A program made the position numbers and the translations under genes. The notes beneath the pieces are model-generated. The model did not search any database and was not told the DNA's origin. It was given only the letters and a program-made list of their open reading frames with translations. From Theodoxus fluviatilis (taxonomy: Eukaryota; Mollusca; Gastropoda; Cycloneritida; Neritidae), in assembly GCA_034096865.1 (NCBI GenBank), contig JAWQFJ010012248.1, positions 1 to 10,000 on the forward strand: DNA of 10,000 nucleotides. The letters run 5' to 3'. This document shows, in pieces, positions 1-7,296 of the stretch. The stretch's first letter is position 1; each line of letters starts with the position of its first letter.

Positions 1-10
1 GAACAAAAGT

Positions 11-143
11 GTTTTAATAAGCGGCGTTTTTATTAACCGTTTGCTTGTTGAACATGTCCATCAGTAACGAAGTAAATCCGGACCTTACCAACTGTATTTA
101 AAAAACGGCTGTTTTTATTAACCGCGTGTTTTATAAGCGGCGA
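11..143. repeat. duplicated AT-rich/GCGG motif pair
   Basis: Two short motifs each occur twice: TTTTAATAAGCGGCG at 11-25 with TTTTATAAGCGGCG at 130-143, and TTTTTATTAACCG at 27-39 and 111-123. Their order is swapped between the two copies, so the segment is an imperfect inverted arrangement around about 70 bp of unrelated sequence. It may be the edge of a dispersed repeat that continues left of the window. No gene is supported here. Confidence 0.5.
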
Positions 144-203
144 CTACTGTATTGCCTTTCTTACTTACATTCAGCCCTTGAGGCAAAATATTCAAATGTG
201 GTA

Positions 204-248
<45 letters not shown>

Positions 249-440
249 CAGAGAGAGAGAGACAGAGACAGAGAGAGAGACAGAGAGAGAGACAGAGACA
301 GAGAGAGAGACAGAGAGAGACAGAGAGAGACAGAGAGAGAGACAGAGAGAGAGACAGAGAGAGTGAGAGAGAGGGGGGGGGGGGAGGGGAGCTGGGAAAA
401 GGGGAGGAAGGGAAGAGAGAATGAGAGTAAGAGGGTGGGT

Positions 441-488
<48 letters not shown>

Positions 489-524
489 GAGTCAGAGAGA
501 GAGACAGAGAGAGAGTGAGAGTAG
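204..524. repeat. (GA)n / (GACAGA)n microsatellite
   Basis: About 320 bp of almost pure purine on the plus strand. GAGA dinucleotides are interrupted by regular GACA steps in the first 160 bp, then by a G-rich stretch at about 371-450, then by a second clean GA run. Open frames across it on both strands encode only Arg/Glu or Ser/Leu alternations and are low-complexity artefacts. The strand bias allows triplex (H-DNA) formation. The two GA blocks either side of the G-rich interruption suggest expansion around an older core. Confidence 0.95.
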
Positions 525-606
525 CCATAAGTACTGATCAAAAGATCAGATAAAGGCCTTGCGGCCTAAGACATCTGAGGACATATCTATCTAAATCATT
601 CTCTGT

Positions 607-688
607 CCTCGCAAATGGCGTCACGAATTCTATTCTATTCTATTCTATTCACCTCTCCTTCAAAAATCTCCTCGCAAATGACGTCACG
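607..688. repeat. 19-bp direct repeat with CRE-like core flanking an (ATTCT)n tract
   Basis: CCTCGCAAATGGCGTCACG at 607-625 recurs with one change at 670-688, 63 bp later. The second copy contains the palindromic CRE consensus TGACGTCA at 679-686. A short (ATTCT)n run of about five units lies between them at 627-650. Further GACGTC and ACGTCAC half-sites follow at 695-713. No transcript evidence is available. The cluster could be regulatory or simply part of a dispersed repeat. Confidence 0.55.
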
Positions 689-779
689 TTATACGACGTC
701 AAATGATCACGTCACAAATTTTGCAAAATGGAGTCTGTTGAATCATTTTCAATGAAACACCAAAATGTAAAAAAGTCAC

Positions 780-918
780 TTTCTTTTCAAACCTCGATTC
801 TGAAAATTTGATAATATTGAATGGGACCTAACTTCCAGTCAGTGTGCAAAATCTCAAGGAAATCCGTCCAGTAGTTTTTGAGATATAGGCCGTGGAGACG
901 GGACAGACAGACAGACAG

Positions 919-950
<32 letters not shown>

Positions 951-952
951 AC
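780..952 (+). mobile_element. dispersed-repeat-like segment with (GACA)n(CA)n tail
   Basis: A unique-looking stretch at about 780-900 runs directly into (GACA)n and then (CA)n at 903-947. A body leading seamlessly into a simple-sequence tail is typical of the 3' ends of non-autonomous repeats in invertebrates. The phrase around 855-885, with TCCGTCCAGTAGTTTTTGAG, resembles widely dispersed repeats I recall from mollusc and insect genomes that also end in GACA runs. I see no coding potential, no terminal repeat and no target-site duplication, so the class is unassigned. Confidence 0.4.
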
Positions 953-954
953 AG

Positions 955-1030
955 ATAAAGTCTGTAGGACCTCCAGTAAACCTGGAGGGATAAAGTCTGT
1001 AGGACCTCCAGTAAACCTGGAGGGATAAAG
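955..1030. repeat. 35-bp tandem repeat, two full units plus 6 bp
   Basis: Two identical 35-bp units lie at 955-989 and 990-1024, followed by the first six bases of a third at 1025-1030. Each unit contains the inverted repeat CCTCCAG-TAAAC-CTGGAGG, a 7-bp stem with a 5-base loop. Perfect identity points to a recent duplication. The array starts 8 bp after the CA/GACA tail, so it may belong to the same repeat. Confidence 0.9.
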
Positions 1031-1283
1031 CTATACAAGACATCTGTTGTGTTTATATGGCTCAATAGAAACATTTGCGGTGTTTGCAGTGATATTTTGT
1101 GTCATGTTTCTGGTCCATTGTCGACTTAGATTTAGGTGTTGTAGTCTTTGGCCATTGCATGCTAAACAGTAGGCTACGTGAGTCGATCGGCAAACTCCGT
1201 GAATTAGACGTCGTCCTGGCTATCCGCTCGATGTAAATGAAAAACCATATTGACAGCAGCAAGCTGAGAACTATTATTCTAAA
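1031..1283. other. no recognisable feature
   Basis: I find nothing supportable here. A 66-residue minus-strand open frame covers much of the interval, but it shows no motif and its composition is not protein-like. Confidence 0.5.
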
Positions 1284-2050
1284 TCTGACTAAACAGGTGA
1301 AACGGATTGATACAGTCTACTGTGTCATAGAGAAAGGTGAATAAACATTCTTACCGAGTCCATGCACGCCAGTCCGGAAACGACTCGTATAGTTGGCGGG
1401 AAACTGTAAACACGCTCTCCCGTGTACCTGCTTAAAGTAGAGGACCATTCAATAAAATGAAATAGTGATATCATTGCAGCTTCTTTAGGTATGTATATAC
1501 TTTTATTCTAACTGCGTTAGGTGAAAACGTTTCACATAGATCCTCACGATAATCGGAGAAAGTCGAAATGACATTAACTTACCGCCGAGTGTGACCCAGT
1601 AGATCAGAGGGCTATATATAGATCGAGTCGATGACCGTCTCGGCGCAGTAGAGAACTTGAAGGGTAGTAAACTGTAAACATGCCATCCCGTCTCTACGCT
1701 CAGTAAAAAAAATATTGTATTGATTTGATAACAACATGTTAAGAATTGAACGAAGATGTCAAATTTGAATGTGCGAGGTGAATTCGTTAAATATGTTTTC
1801 TTTCTTTGTCAGTCAAAGTGGAATTTGTGGTTTCATGCCGCGCTCAAATGATAATAAACTGTTGGAGGACTGGGTGGAGGGTAGCACACTTTAAACATGC
1901 CGTCCCGTCTTTTCGTTCGACGGAAAAGATAACTACTGACAGAAGCATGATCAGCAATGAACAGAGAATATAAATCTGAGTGTACGAGGTGAATAAGTTT
2001 TATAAAATTCCTTACATCATAAAAACAAGTTGAACTGCTGTTTTCTTACC
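1284..2050 (-). repeat. diverged tandem array of about 210-260 bp units with candidate minus-strand splice donors
   Basis: Two landmark motifs recur in order. An AGGTGAA block appears near 1296, 1519, 1779 and 1989. A block of the form AACTGTAAACATGCC...CCCGTCT appears at about 1401, 1669 and 1885, the last copy the most changed. CTTACC, which reads GGTAAG on the minus strand, follows at 1350-1355, 1578-1583 and 2045-2050, each about 55-65 bp after an AGGTGAA block. On the minus strand this reads as a GC-richer exon-like segment, then a donor, then an AT-richer segment ending in TTCACCT. It could be a duplicated untranslated first exon or a plain satellite-like duplication. No conserved open frame runs across the units. 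Confidence 0.45.
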
Positions 2051-2383
2051 TTGATATATTTTGGTGAGATGGATGAAAATACATGTTCTTCCTACTGTTG
2101 AAATGAGCATTCATTCCTCTACCGATCCTGCAACTTTCAGCGTTGTTTGTAAAGTAACTGATCGGGAAAACTGATTTGACGTTGACCACTGTTTTCAAAA
2201 GTAGGCGCGAAAATGGTGCCATTCTGCGCGCGACGCAAGCACGCTGAAAAATTCGCATTAAATAACGAATTTAATCCCCTACACAAGATCAACAAAAACA
2301 AAAATCATAGATATCGAATCCTTGTCCATTTCTCATGAAGTAGATGTGGTTTTTAAGTAAAAAAGACTATGTTCTTTTTTGTA
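2051..2383. other. no recognisable gene; 70-residue minus-strand open frame
   Basis: A minus-strand ATG frame (2258 to 2046) ends inside the GGTAAG at 2045-2050. It could therefore be an exon running into the candidate splice donor, but it has no motif I recognise and no homology I can infer. The rest of the interval is AT-rich and shows nothing else. Confidence 0.25.
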
Positions 2384-2422
2384 CGTGGCTTCGATAGGGA
2401 TGATCCCATCGTTTTTTCAATT

Positions 2423-3570
2423 TGTCCCCGCTGTTGAAGACAGGGCACAAAGCGAAGAACTGTTGGGTCAAGGTACCAAAAGCCGAGGTCAAGGGTAGAG
2501 TAGCCCTAGTGAGGACTATGGAGAGGGCAACGCAACAAGCAAATCTATGGGATGGGCCAATGGATCAGACATCGAATATTATGAAGGACGCCTTGAGCAG
2601 TTCAGATGTCAGGGATCAGTCAGATCACTCTTCCGAGAAAGTGATAGGAGGAAGTTATGAACCCTTCATGTCAGTCAGTGAAGTGAAGATAGGCCAGAGA
2701 GTAGCACCCATAACAGTACTGCGAGATACTGGAGCTTCGTTGACCGTTTTGAGATCTGGAGTAGTACCAGACAGAGATCAATCTTTCACGGGGAAGAGAG
2801 TGTTGATATCCGGAATAGGGGGAGTGGTGCAGTCGATTCCACTGCACGAAGTCGAGTTGAGCACTCGAGAATACACGGGTCTAGCCTGTGTGGGACTATG
2901 TCCAGAACTACCAGTTCCTGGTGTGGATATCTTGGTAGGCAATGATTTGGCTGGTGGAGAAGTGGCTATAGGCAGTGTCCAGAGTGATGCTGTCGAGACA
3001 TCCATGAGTGAGATGTCGAACTCAGTTGGAGTCGAACAACACTCGACCAAAGAGATGCGTTCTGATGGCGAGATGGTTGTGGGCTGTACCAAGGGCGGTA
3101 CTGGCAAGGCATCCTCGAAAGAGATGTCAGACTCAACTGTAGTGGAATGCCCTTCTACCAAAGCTAGTGATCAGATTAGCAGTAGGGAAACGGGTTGTGC
3201 GTCAACCACGATGTCGAGGGAAACGACATCAGACCCTGTGATGGTTGAATTCCCGACTGAAGAGTCAGAGGAGGGTGAAAATGCCTGCTCCATTGGAGTG
3301 CTGACTCGGTCTGCTCGAAAGAGGCTGAGTGCTTCTGAGTTGGATCTCGGTGAGACTTTCATGGCTTCATTAATGAATGAAGATAGTGAGAGAGGAGATC
3401 AACTGATGGAGAATCTGGATGATGACTCCACGGACACCACGTTAGTGTCAGAGATAGATACTGGTCAGCGTAGTGACGTGTCTACGCTCATCAAAGAGCA
3501 ACAGGATGACAGTAGCCTGGCTCACCTCTGTCTGTACTTGGGGAATGAAATATCTTCCTTCACAGGCTGA
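2423..3570 (+). pseudogene. gypsy-type retrotransposon gag/pol fragment: zinc knuckle, retropepsin, linker
   Basis: The open frame from 2422 (no ATG; it opens on TTG) to the TGA at 3568-3570 encodes about 382 residues. The first visible piece is the end of a CCHC zinc knuckle (Gly-His at residues 8-9, Cys14). The first two cysteines, CPRC, are at 2423-2434 in a different frame, so a frameshift splits the CX2CX4HX4C knuckle. Residues about 83-180 are an aspartic protease of the retropepsin family. The catalytic motif is Asp-Thr-Gly-Ala with Asp102 (codon 2725-2727), and the later conserved block is LVGNDLAGG near residue 170. A Ser/Thr/Glu-rich linker follows to the stop. Reverse transcriptase, RNase H and integrase are absent, and no long terminal repeat is visible. 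This is a truncated, inactive remnant. The protease style suggests a Gmr1-like gypsy lineage, which is inference. Confidence 0.8.
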
Positions 3571-3878
3571 AGGACGAAAAGTGCAAAACGACAACTGTGA
3601 GAAGCAGTGCTGATGTGATTGCGATGCAGAGATGGGAGTTTGCCGCGCTTTTTCTCTCCGATCCTGAAGTGTGGACTCTCGCTTTTCTAGGAAAGGGTTA
3701 GGTGACAATCTATAGCTTTAGTGTGCGCGAAGGTGCACGCGCGAGTGTAGAAAGAGTGAAAGAAATGTAAATGATTTAGAACTCATCAACAAGTGGAATA
3801 GTAGGTGGGAGGCGAAGAAACCTTTTCCAATAACAGAATGAGACTGATGGGATGTAGACCAACAAAGGACTTAATTAA
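3571..3878. other. downstream flank of the gypsy fragment
   Basis: A second plus-strand frame, shifted from the retropepsin frame, stays open from about 3555 to the TAG at 3700 and could be the decayed continuation of the polyprotein linker. It carries no RT, RNase H or integrase motif I can recognise. Nothing else is visible up to the GT microsatellite. Confidence 0.3.
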
Positions 3879-3928
<50 letters not shown>

Positions 3929-3938
3929 GTGTGTGCGA

Positions 3939-3989
<51 letters not shown>

Positions 3990-3992
3990 TGC

Positions 3993-4036
<44 letters not shown>

Positions 4037-4115
4037 TAGAGAGAGAGAGAGAGAAAGAGAGCGAGAGCGAGAGAGAGAGCGTGTGTATATTCGTGAGTGC
4101 ATGCATGTGCGTGTG

Positions 4116-4151
<36 letters not shown>
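3879..4151. repeat. compound microsatellite (GT)n-(GA)n-(GT)n
   Basis: An alternating GT run with scattered GC and GA interruptions covers 3879-4034, a GA/GC-AG block covers 4036-4080, and a second GT run ends at about 4151. Long open frames on both strands (Cys-Val, Thr-His, Arg-Glu alternations) are produced by the repeat and are not genes. Long alternating purine-pyrimidine DNA of this kind can adopt Z-form. Confidence 0.95.
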
Positions 4152-4153
<2 letters not shown>

Positions 4154-4363
4154 TGCTTTTGGAATAAAATTAATGTTTCTAATCGAACTTGCGAAATTGT
4201 CATGCAAGAACGTACAGTTGTGAATATTGTGATGACAGTCAGTTCCCAAGTCAAGCAGACAGGTGTTTGTACCTTGTGATCAGTGGAGGCATGTGCCATT
4301 CTTGGGGAACATTTTGCCAGTTGAACAATAATTTCAGAAGAGTTGTATTAATGGTATGCTATA
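4152..4363. other. no recognisable feature; left flank of the transposon
   Basis: Unremarkable AT-rich sequence between the microsatellite and the transposon. I see no motif beyond the TATATATA run at its right edge, which is where the transposon inserted. Confidence 0.5.
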
Positions 4364-4367
4364 TATA
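4364..4367. repeat. target-site duplication, left copy (TATA)
   Basis: TATA directly precedes the left terminal inverted repeat and matches TATA at 7428-7431 directly after the right one. The fifth base outward differs (A on the left, G on the right), which supports a 4-bp duplication. Because TATA is itself a palindrome, it could also be read as an extension of the inverted repeats. The 4-bp reading fits the Ginger group. Confidence 0.65.
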
Positions 4368-4498
4368 TGTTACAGGCATTATGTTAAACCAGGCATTAAG
4401 TGTAATGACTGAACATTTCAGTCATTAAACGAAATGACTATTTCACTCAGTCATTTCATGAAATGACTAAAATCTCTAGGCATTACACGTAATGCCTG
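4368..4498 (+). repeat. left terminal inverted repeat with palindrome array
   Basis: This 131-bp repeat matches the reverse complement of 7297-7427 at all but one position, in the CTCTAGG/ATCTAGG stretch near 4473. It contains 20-bp palindromic units at 4391, 4420, 4449 and 4478, exactly 29 bp apart. The unit at 4449-4468 is a perfect palindrome. A half-unit AGGCATT sits at 4374-4380, six bases in from the terminus. Confidence 0.92.
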
Positions 4499-4886
4499 AA
4501 ATTTACTGCCAGGCATTTTACATAATGCCTAAAAGTTTTTAACATGTTAATGTACTTATCTGTTGTCAATAAAACAGAAATCAAAGAGCATTTCTTCAGT
4601 TATTTTATTAAACATTTGATTCTAAACAATTACAGTCATTAAAATAAACATTTACAGCTCAAGTGACAACATTATTTCTGCAAGGCCGTAATGCCTGAAA
4701 TTTACTGCCAGGCATTTTACATAATGCCTAAAAAATTTAACATGTTAATGTACTTATCTGTTGTCAATAAAACAGAATTCAAAGAGCATTTCTTCAGTTA
4801 TTTTATTAAACATTTGATTCTAAACAATTACAGTCATTAAAATAAACATTTACAGCTCAAGTGACAACATTATTTCTGCAAGGCCG
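4490..4886. repeat. 199-bp tandem duplication inside the transposon
   Basis: Segment 4490-4688 is repeated at 4689-4886 with only a few differences: a small change in the A/T run after AATGCCTAAAA, and GAAATC versus GAATTC. The duplication starts inside the right arm of the innermost terminal-repeat palindrome, so a further 20-bp palindrome (4511-4530) is copied at 4710-4729. It lies between the transposase stop and the left end and has no counterpart at the right end. Confidence 0.93.
4802..4807 (-). terminator. candidate polyadenylation signal of the transposase gene
   Basis: TTTATT on the plus strand reads AATAAA on the minus strand, about 160 bp past the transposase stop codon at 4971-4969. 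The tandem duplication gives a second copy at 4604-4609. Either could serve the gene. The motif is short and AT-rich sequence yields it by chance. Confidence 0.35.
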
Positions 4887-4968
4887 CACATTTTAAATGT
4901 TTGTCTCTGTCAATGTCACTGTTCTTCTGTTCGCTGCTATACTTGTTTTTTGTGAAGTCAGTTATTTG

Positions 4969-5694
4969 TTACAGCATGTGGCTGTTATAGCAACGGCTGT
5001 TGCACTTCAACTGTGCTTTGAAACATTTACATTTCAAGGTAGAACATTTGTTCTGCAAGGCAGCATAATTGCATTTTAAGAAACCTTGACCGCCAGATGC
5101 TGTACGTTTCAGTGCTTCACGATGTGACACATGTTTGTCTCTGTCAATGTAACTGTTTCTTAGTAGCTGTTGAGGACAGAGAGTGAAGTCAGCTCGTGTG
5201 TACTTATTAGAAAGGATATACCCTGTCTTGTGGCAATGGTGTAGAGGTCATTTTCATTCTTGTCGATGATGACACCTAGGATGTTCCGGGGATCACCCCT
5301 GCCCCTACCATGGGAATTGGAACAGCCACATTATCTCCAATGTTTCCAGATTGCATCTCTATGCGTGACCGTTTAACCATTCGCTCAGCCTGGTCGGTCA
5401 GACACACTTTTGACCTCTTCCTTTCAATCATAATCTTGCGTCGCCTAAGTAGAAGTGGTGAGAGACGGAGCGGTGATGCCAGATTCTGAAGCTGCGCGCC
5501 GTCTGAGAACTCTTCATTTGCCTGTGGTGGTGTGACATCATCTGGGAGCTGATCGTTTGCCTGGGAACCGCGAGGAAGCTGATCATCTCGCTGTAGCTGG
5601 GAACTGTGTGGGAGCGGATTGTCTAGCTGTAGCTGGGAACCGCTTGGGAGCTGATCATCTGGCTGTAGCTGGGAATCGCCTGGGAGATGATTGT
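4969..5694 (-). pseudogene. transposase exon 3: repeat linker, conserved domain and Cys-rich tail
   Basis: The exon opens with about four 12-residue repeats of the type QLPSGSQLQPDD, followed by a basic stretch (RRRK, ERKRSK). A conserved block then contains QAERMVKRSR and GDNVAVPIPMV. The frame then shifts near 5296-5307, continues through GDPRNILGVI and YTIATRQG, and shifts again near 5210. The last frame runs about 80 codons to the TAA and ends in a cysteine-rich tail with KCKCFKAQLKCNSRC. I recall the same block plus a Cys-rich end in KRBA2-like proteins of molluscs. The tail may bind metal and contact DNA, which is inference. Both frame changes lie beside short homopolymers. Confidence 0.7.
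5549..5694 (-). repeat. 36-bp coding minisatellite in exon 3
   Basis: Units lie at 5549-5578 (30 bp), 5579-5614, 5615-5650 and 5651-5686 (36 bp each), with a partial unit up to the splice acceptor at 5694. Another 30-bp relative at about 5938-5967 lies in exon 2. Unit lengths are multiples of three, so the reading frame is kept. The repeat encodes a proline/glutamine/serine/aspartate linker. Confidence 0.85.
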
Positions 5695-5866
5695 CTGTTC
5701 ACAGAAGAAAAGTTAATATGTACATTTTATCATGAGAGAAAATGAGAAATAACTTTTTAAAATTGCAAGAAACAATAGGAGAGAATAGAACTAAAGTGAG
5801 ACACACAAGGAGACATGTTGCTTCCATGACAGAAGAAATGTCAGAGGGTTATTTATGTCTGCTCAC
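5695..5866 (-). other. candidate intron 2 of the transposase gene, 172 bp
   Basis: On the minus strand it begins GTGAGC and ends TTCTTCTGTGAACAG, with a pyrimidine-rich middle and end. Removing it joins a phase-1 codon and keeps a long open frame in exon 3, whereas reading through hits a TAA 12 bases past the donor. The junction falls inside a repeated QLP/GSQ coding minisatellite, and the frame is preserved on both sides. Confidence 0.7.
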
Positions 5867-6625
5867 CGAGGTTGTCGTGACTGGAGATCCCACAACTGAC
5901 AGCAGACGACAGACCTCCGGCCATGGAGTCGACTGCTTGATCGTCTGGCTGGGAACTGCCTGGGGGCTGATCATGTGGTTGGGGTGCTCTAAAAGCTCTG
6001 AGCAGGTCCTCCTCAGACTCAAGCCGCTCGATGATTTCCCGTGGTAGGGATGATGAAGTGAGTCCGACCTTGGGTTCTGTGCCAAACATGGCAGAGTATG
6101 GGGTACGTTTAATTCCCGCATGATAAGATGCATTTTTCATTTGTTGAATGAACTTGATTCCAACAGTCCAATCTTGGGAGTTGTTGTCGGACATCCAAGA
6201 TATTAACATGTCTTTAATGTCACCATTTGCTCTCTCCACCGAGTCTTGACTCTGCGGGTGCCTCGGACGCCCGTGCACCATGGCCAGCTCTGGCCACATG
6301 GCCTTTAACTCTTTGATGACGCCAGCAGTGAACTCCGACCCATTGTCATTTTGCAGTATGGCAGGGGCACCAAAAAGAAGGAAGATGTCCAGAAGCTGAA
6401 ACGCGACTTCCACAGCTCTTTTAGTAGTGATGGGGCGGATAACGACGAATTTGGTCGTGGCACTGATATACCATTATCCATTTGTAGGAACCAAAAGCTT
6501 TGGACTGCATGTCCAAGAGGTCAACCTGACTTCTCGAGTTAAAGTCAATGCTGAGAATGGGTCGAACGACGACTCCTTTGGCAACTGGGCGCTTGGTTTT
6601 TTTCCTGGCATACTGCACAGAAAGA
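5867..6625 (-). pseudogene. transposase exon 2: zinc-binding cysteines and DDE catalytic core
   Basis: Read downward, CX2C (codons at 6619 and 6610) is the second half of an HHCC zinc-binding domain. A frame change follows in the 7-T run, then the first catalytic block with VDLLD, then another frame change near 6460. A clean frame then runs from 6413 to the splice site. In that frame Asp23 (in QNDNGSEF) and Glu60 (in SVERANG), 36 residues apart, are the second and third catalytic acids. Trp40 and the HGRPRHPQSQ block match integrases of this group. Asp57 replaces the glycine I would expect in SQGSVE. The exon ends CTCG followed by GTGAGC at 5866-5861. Confidence 0.85.
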
Positions 6626-6839
6626 CTTGAACAGGATAATGGCATAATAATAATAACAAACATGATTAGTGATTGCTAATTGTTCAGTAGCTGTCTAAAT
6701 TATTTTTTTTTATAGCGGCTGGAGCAACTTCGCATTTCCCTGTGGTTGGCAATAAAGATGTTATATTTACTTTTTTAAGGGGGGAAGCTACGTATAACTA
6801 CATGTAACAAGTCCTGCCAACCAGTATAAAATCACTTAC
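6626..6839 (-). other. candidate intron 1 of the transposase gene
   Basis: It starts with GTAAGTG at 6839-6833 and is AT-rich with stop codons in all frames. AG acceptors are available just upstream of the CX2C coding stretch, for example the AG ending at 6626. About 60 residues of the zinc-binding domain that relatives carry at this junction are not visible here. The interval may therefore combine an intron with an internal deletion. Confidence 0.45.
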
Positions 6840-7015
6840 TTGTTCAGAAAGTAGTAGTATCCCTTGCGAGACTTGGAACCTGTCTTCAGATCCTGTATTG
6901 TTTGAAAGTACGCAACCTTTGTTATGAAGAGTCTTTTGTTCTTCTCAAATAAATTGTATTATTCTCTTTTGAACAAACTTTCATAATCAGTGGGCTGCTG
7001 CTCTGTTTGCTCCAT
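6840..7015 (-). pseudogene. transposase exon 1, N-terminal region
   Basis: From the ATG at 7015 the frame runs 18 codons to a TAA (6961-6959). It then continues in the same frame to 6840, ending in a basic segment with the order SKSRKGYYYFLNK, which resembles the region before the zinc-binding domain in KRBA2-like integrases. It is followed at once by GTAAGTG on the minus strand (6839-6833), a near-ideal splice donor. The agreement of an open frame, a family-like motif and a donor supports an exon. The single stop codon is the only break. The start codon is the first in-frame ATG and is not otherwise proven. Confidence 0.6.
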
Positions 7016-7070
7016 TCTGATTTGACTGACCTGAATGTGAATATGATCTGACACCAAGCATCCACAACAG

Positions 7071-7170
7071 AGAATGTGATTAATGTGAACTCGCTCATTG
7101 ATTGAAACAGGAACATTTTAATGTGATTAAGCAATCATTCTTTGGCTGAAATATGGATTGTGATTAATCA
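7071..7170 (-). promoter_or_regulatory. candidate transposase promoter region with three TTAATCACA motifs
   Basis: TGTGATTAA occurs on the plus strand at 7075-7083, 7122-7130 and 7159-7167. On the minus strand these are TTAATCACA motifs about 60-150 bp upstream of the proposed ATG at 7015. The repetition and position suggest regulatory or transposase-binding sites. No TATA box is obvious. Confidence 0.3.
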
Positions 7171-7296
7171 CTCACTCACTCATCAGAGAATGTAACCGGC
7201 ATTGGTCGAAAACAAGTCTAAACTCTCACTCAGGTCATTTTGTTTGTTGCCTAAAAAGCAATCCAGGCAACAAGTGTAATATGAACCTCAAAATGT

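Larger units (their letters stand above)
4969..7015 (-). pseudogene. integrase-like DDE transposase gene, degenerate, three exons
   Basis: The gene encodes a relative of the gypsy-type integrase found in Ginger transposons and in KRBA2-like proteins. Such enzymes cut the element at its ends and join it to target DNA in the nucleus. Proposed structure: exon 1 at 7015-6840 (ATG at 7015), exon 2 from about 6625 to 5867, exon 3 at 5694-4969 (TAA at 4971-4969). Breaks seen are an in-frame TAA at 6961-6959 and shifts in the 7-T run 6597-6603, near 6450-6467, near 5296-5307 and at about 5205-5225. The paired histidines of the HHCC zinc-binding domain, expected between exons 1 and 2, were not found. 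The copy is inactive as read. Some shifts sit in homopolymers and could be assembly errors. Confidence 0.8.

Noticed and set aside
118..541. Three overlapping open frames of 126-136 codons in the GA tract
   Set aside because: They are Ser-Leu or Arg-Glu dipeptide runs generated by the microsatellite on both strands.
787..1074. Two overlapping minus-strand frames of 71 and 95 codons
   Set aside because: They run through the CA tail and the 35-bp repeat; coding is implied only by repeat structure.
2778..3161. 127-codon minus-strand frame
   Set aside because: Antisense shadow of the retropepsin frame.
3786..4299. Open frames of 106-142 codons in the GT/GA tract
   Set aside because: Thr-His and Cys-Val alternations from the repeat; no flanking motif.
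4391..4530. CRISPR-like array (29-bp period)
   Set aside because: The periodic units are palindromes in a eukaryotic transposon end with 9-bp gaps, far too short for spacers.
4897..5079. 60-codon plus-strand frame with a hydrophobic N-terminus resembling a membrane protein
   Set aside because: It is antisense to the Cys-rich tail of the transposase, whose cysteine pattern is the better explanation.
5557..6047. Plus-strand frames of 62 and 101 codons
   Set aside because: Antisense to the transposase exons; the repeats seen in them are the minus-strand coding minisatellite read backwards.
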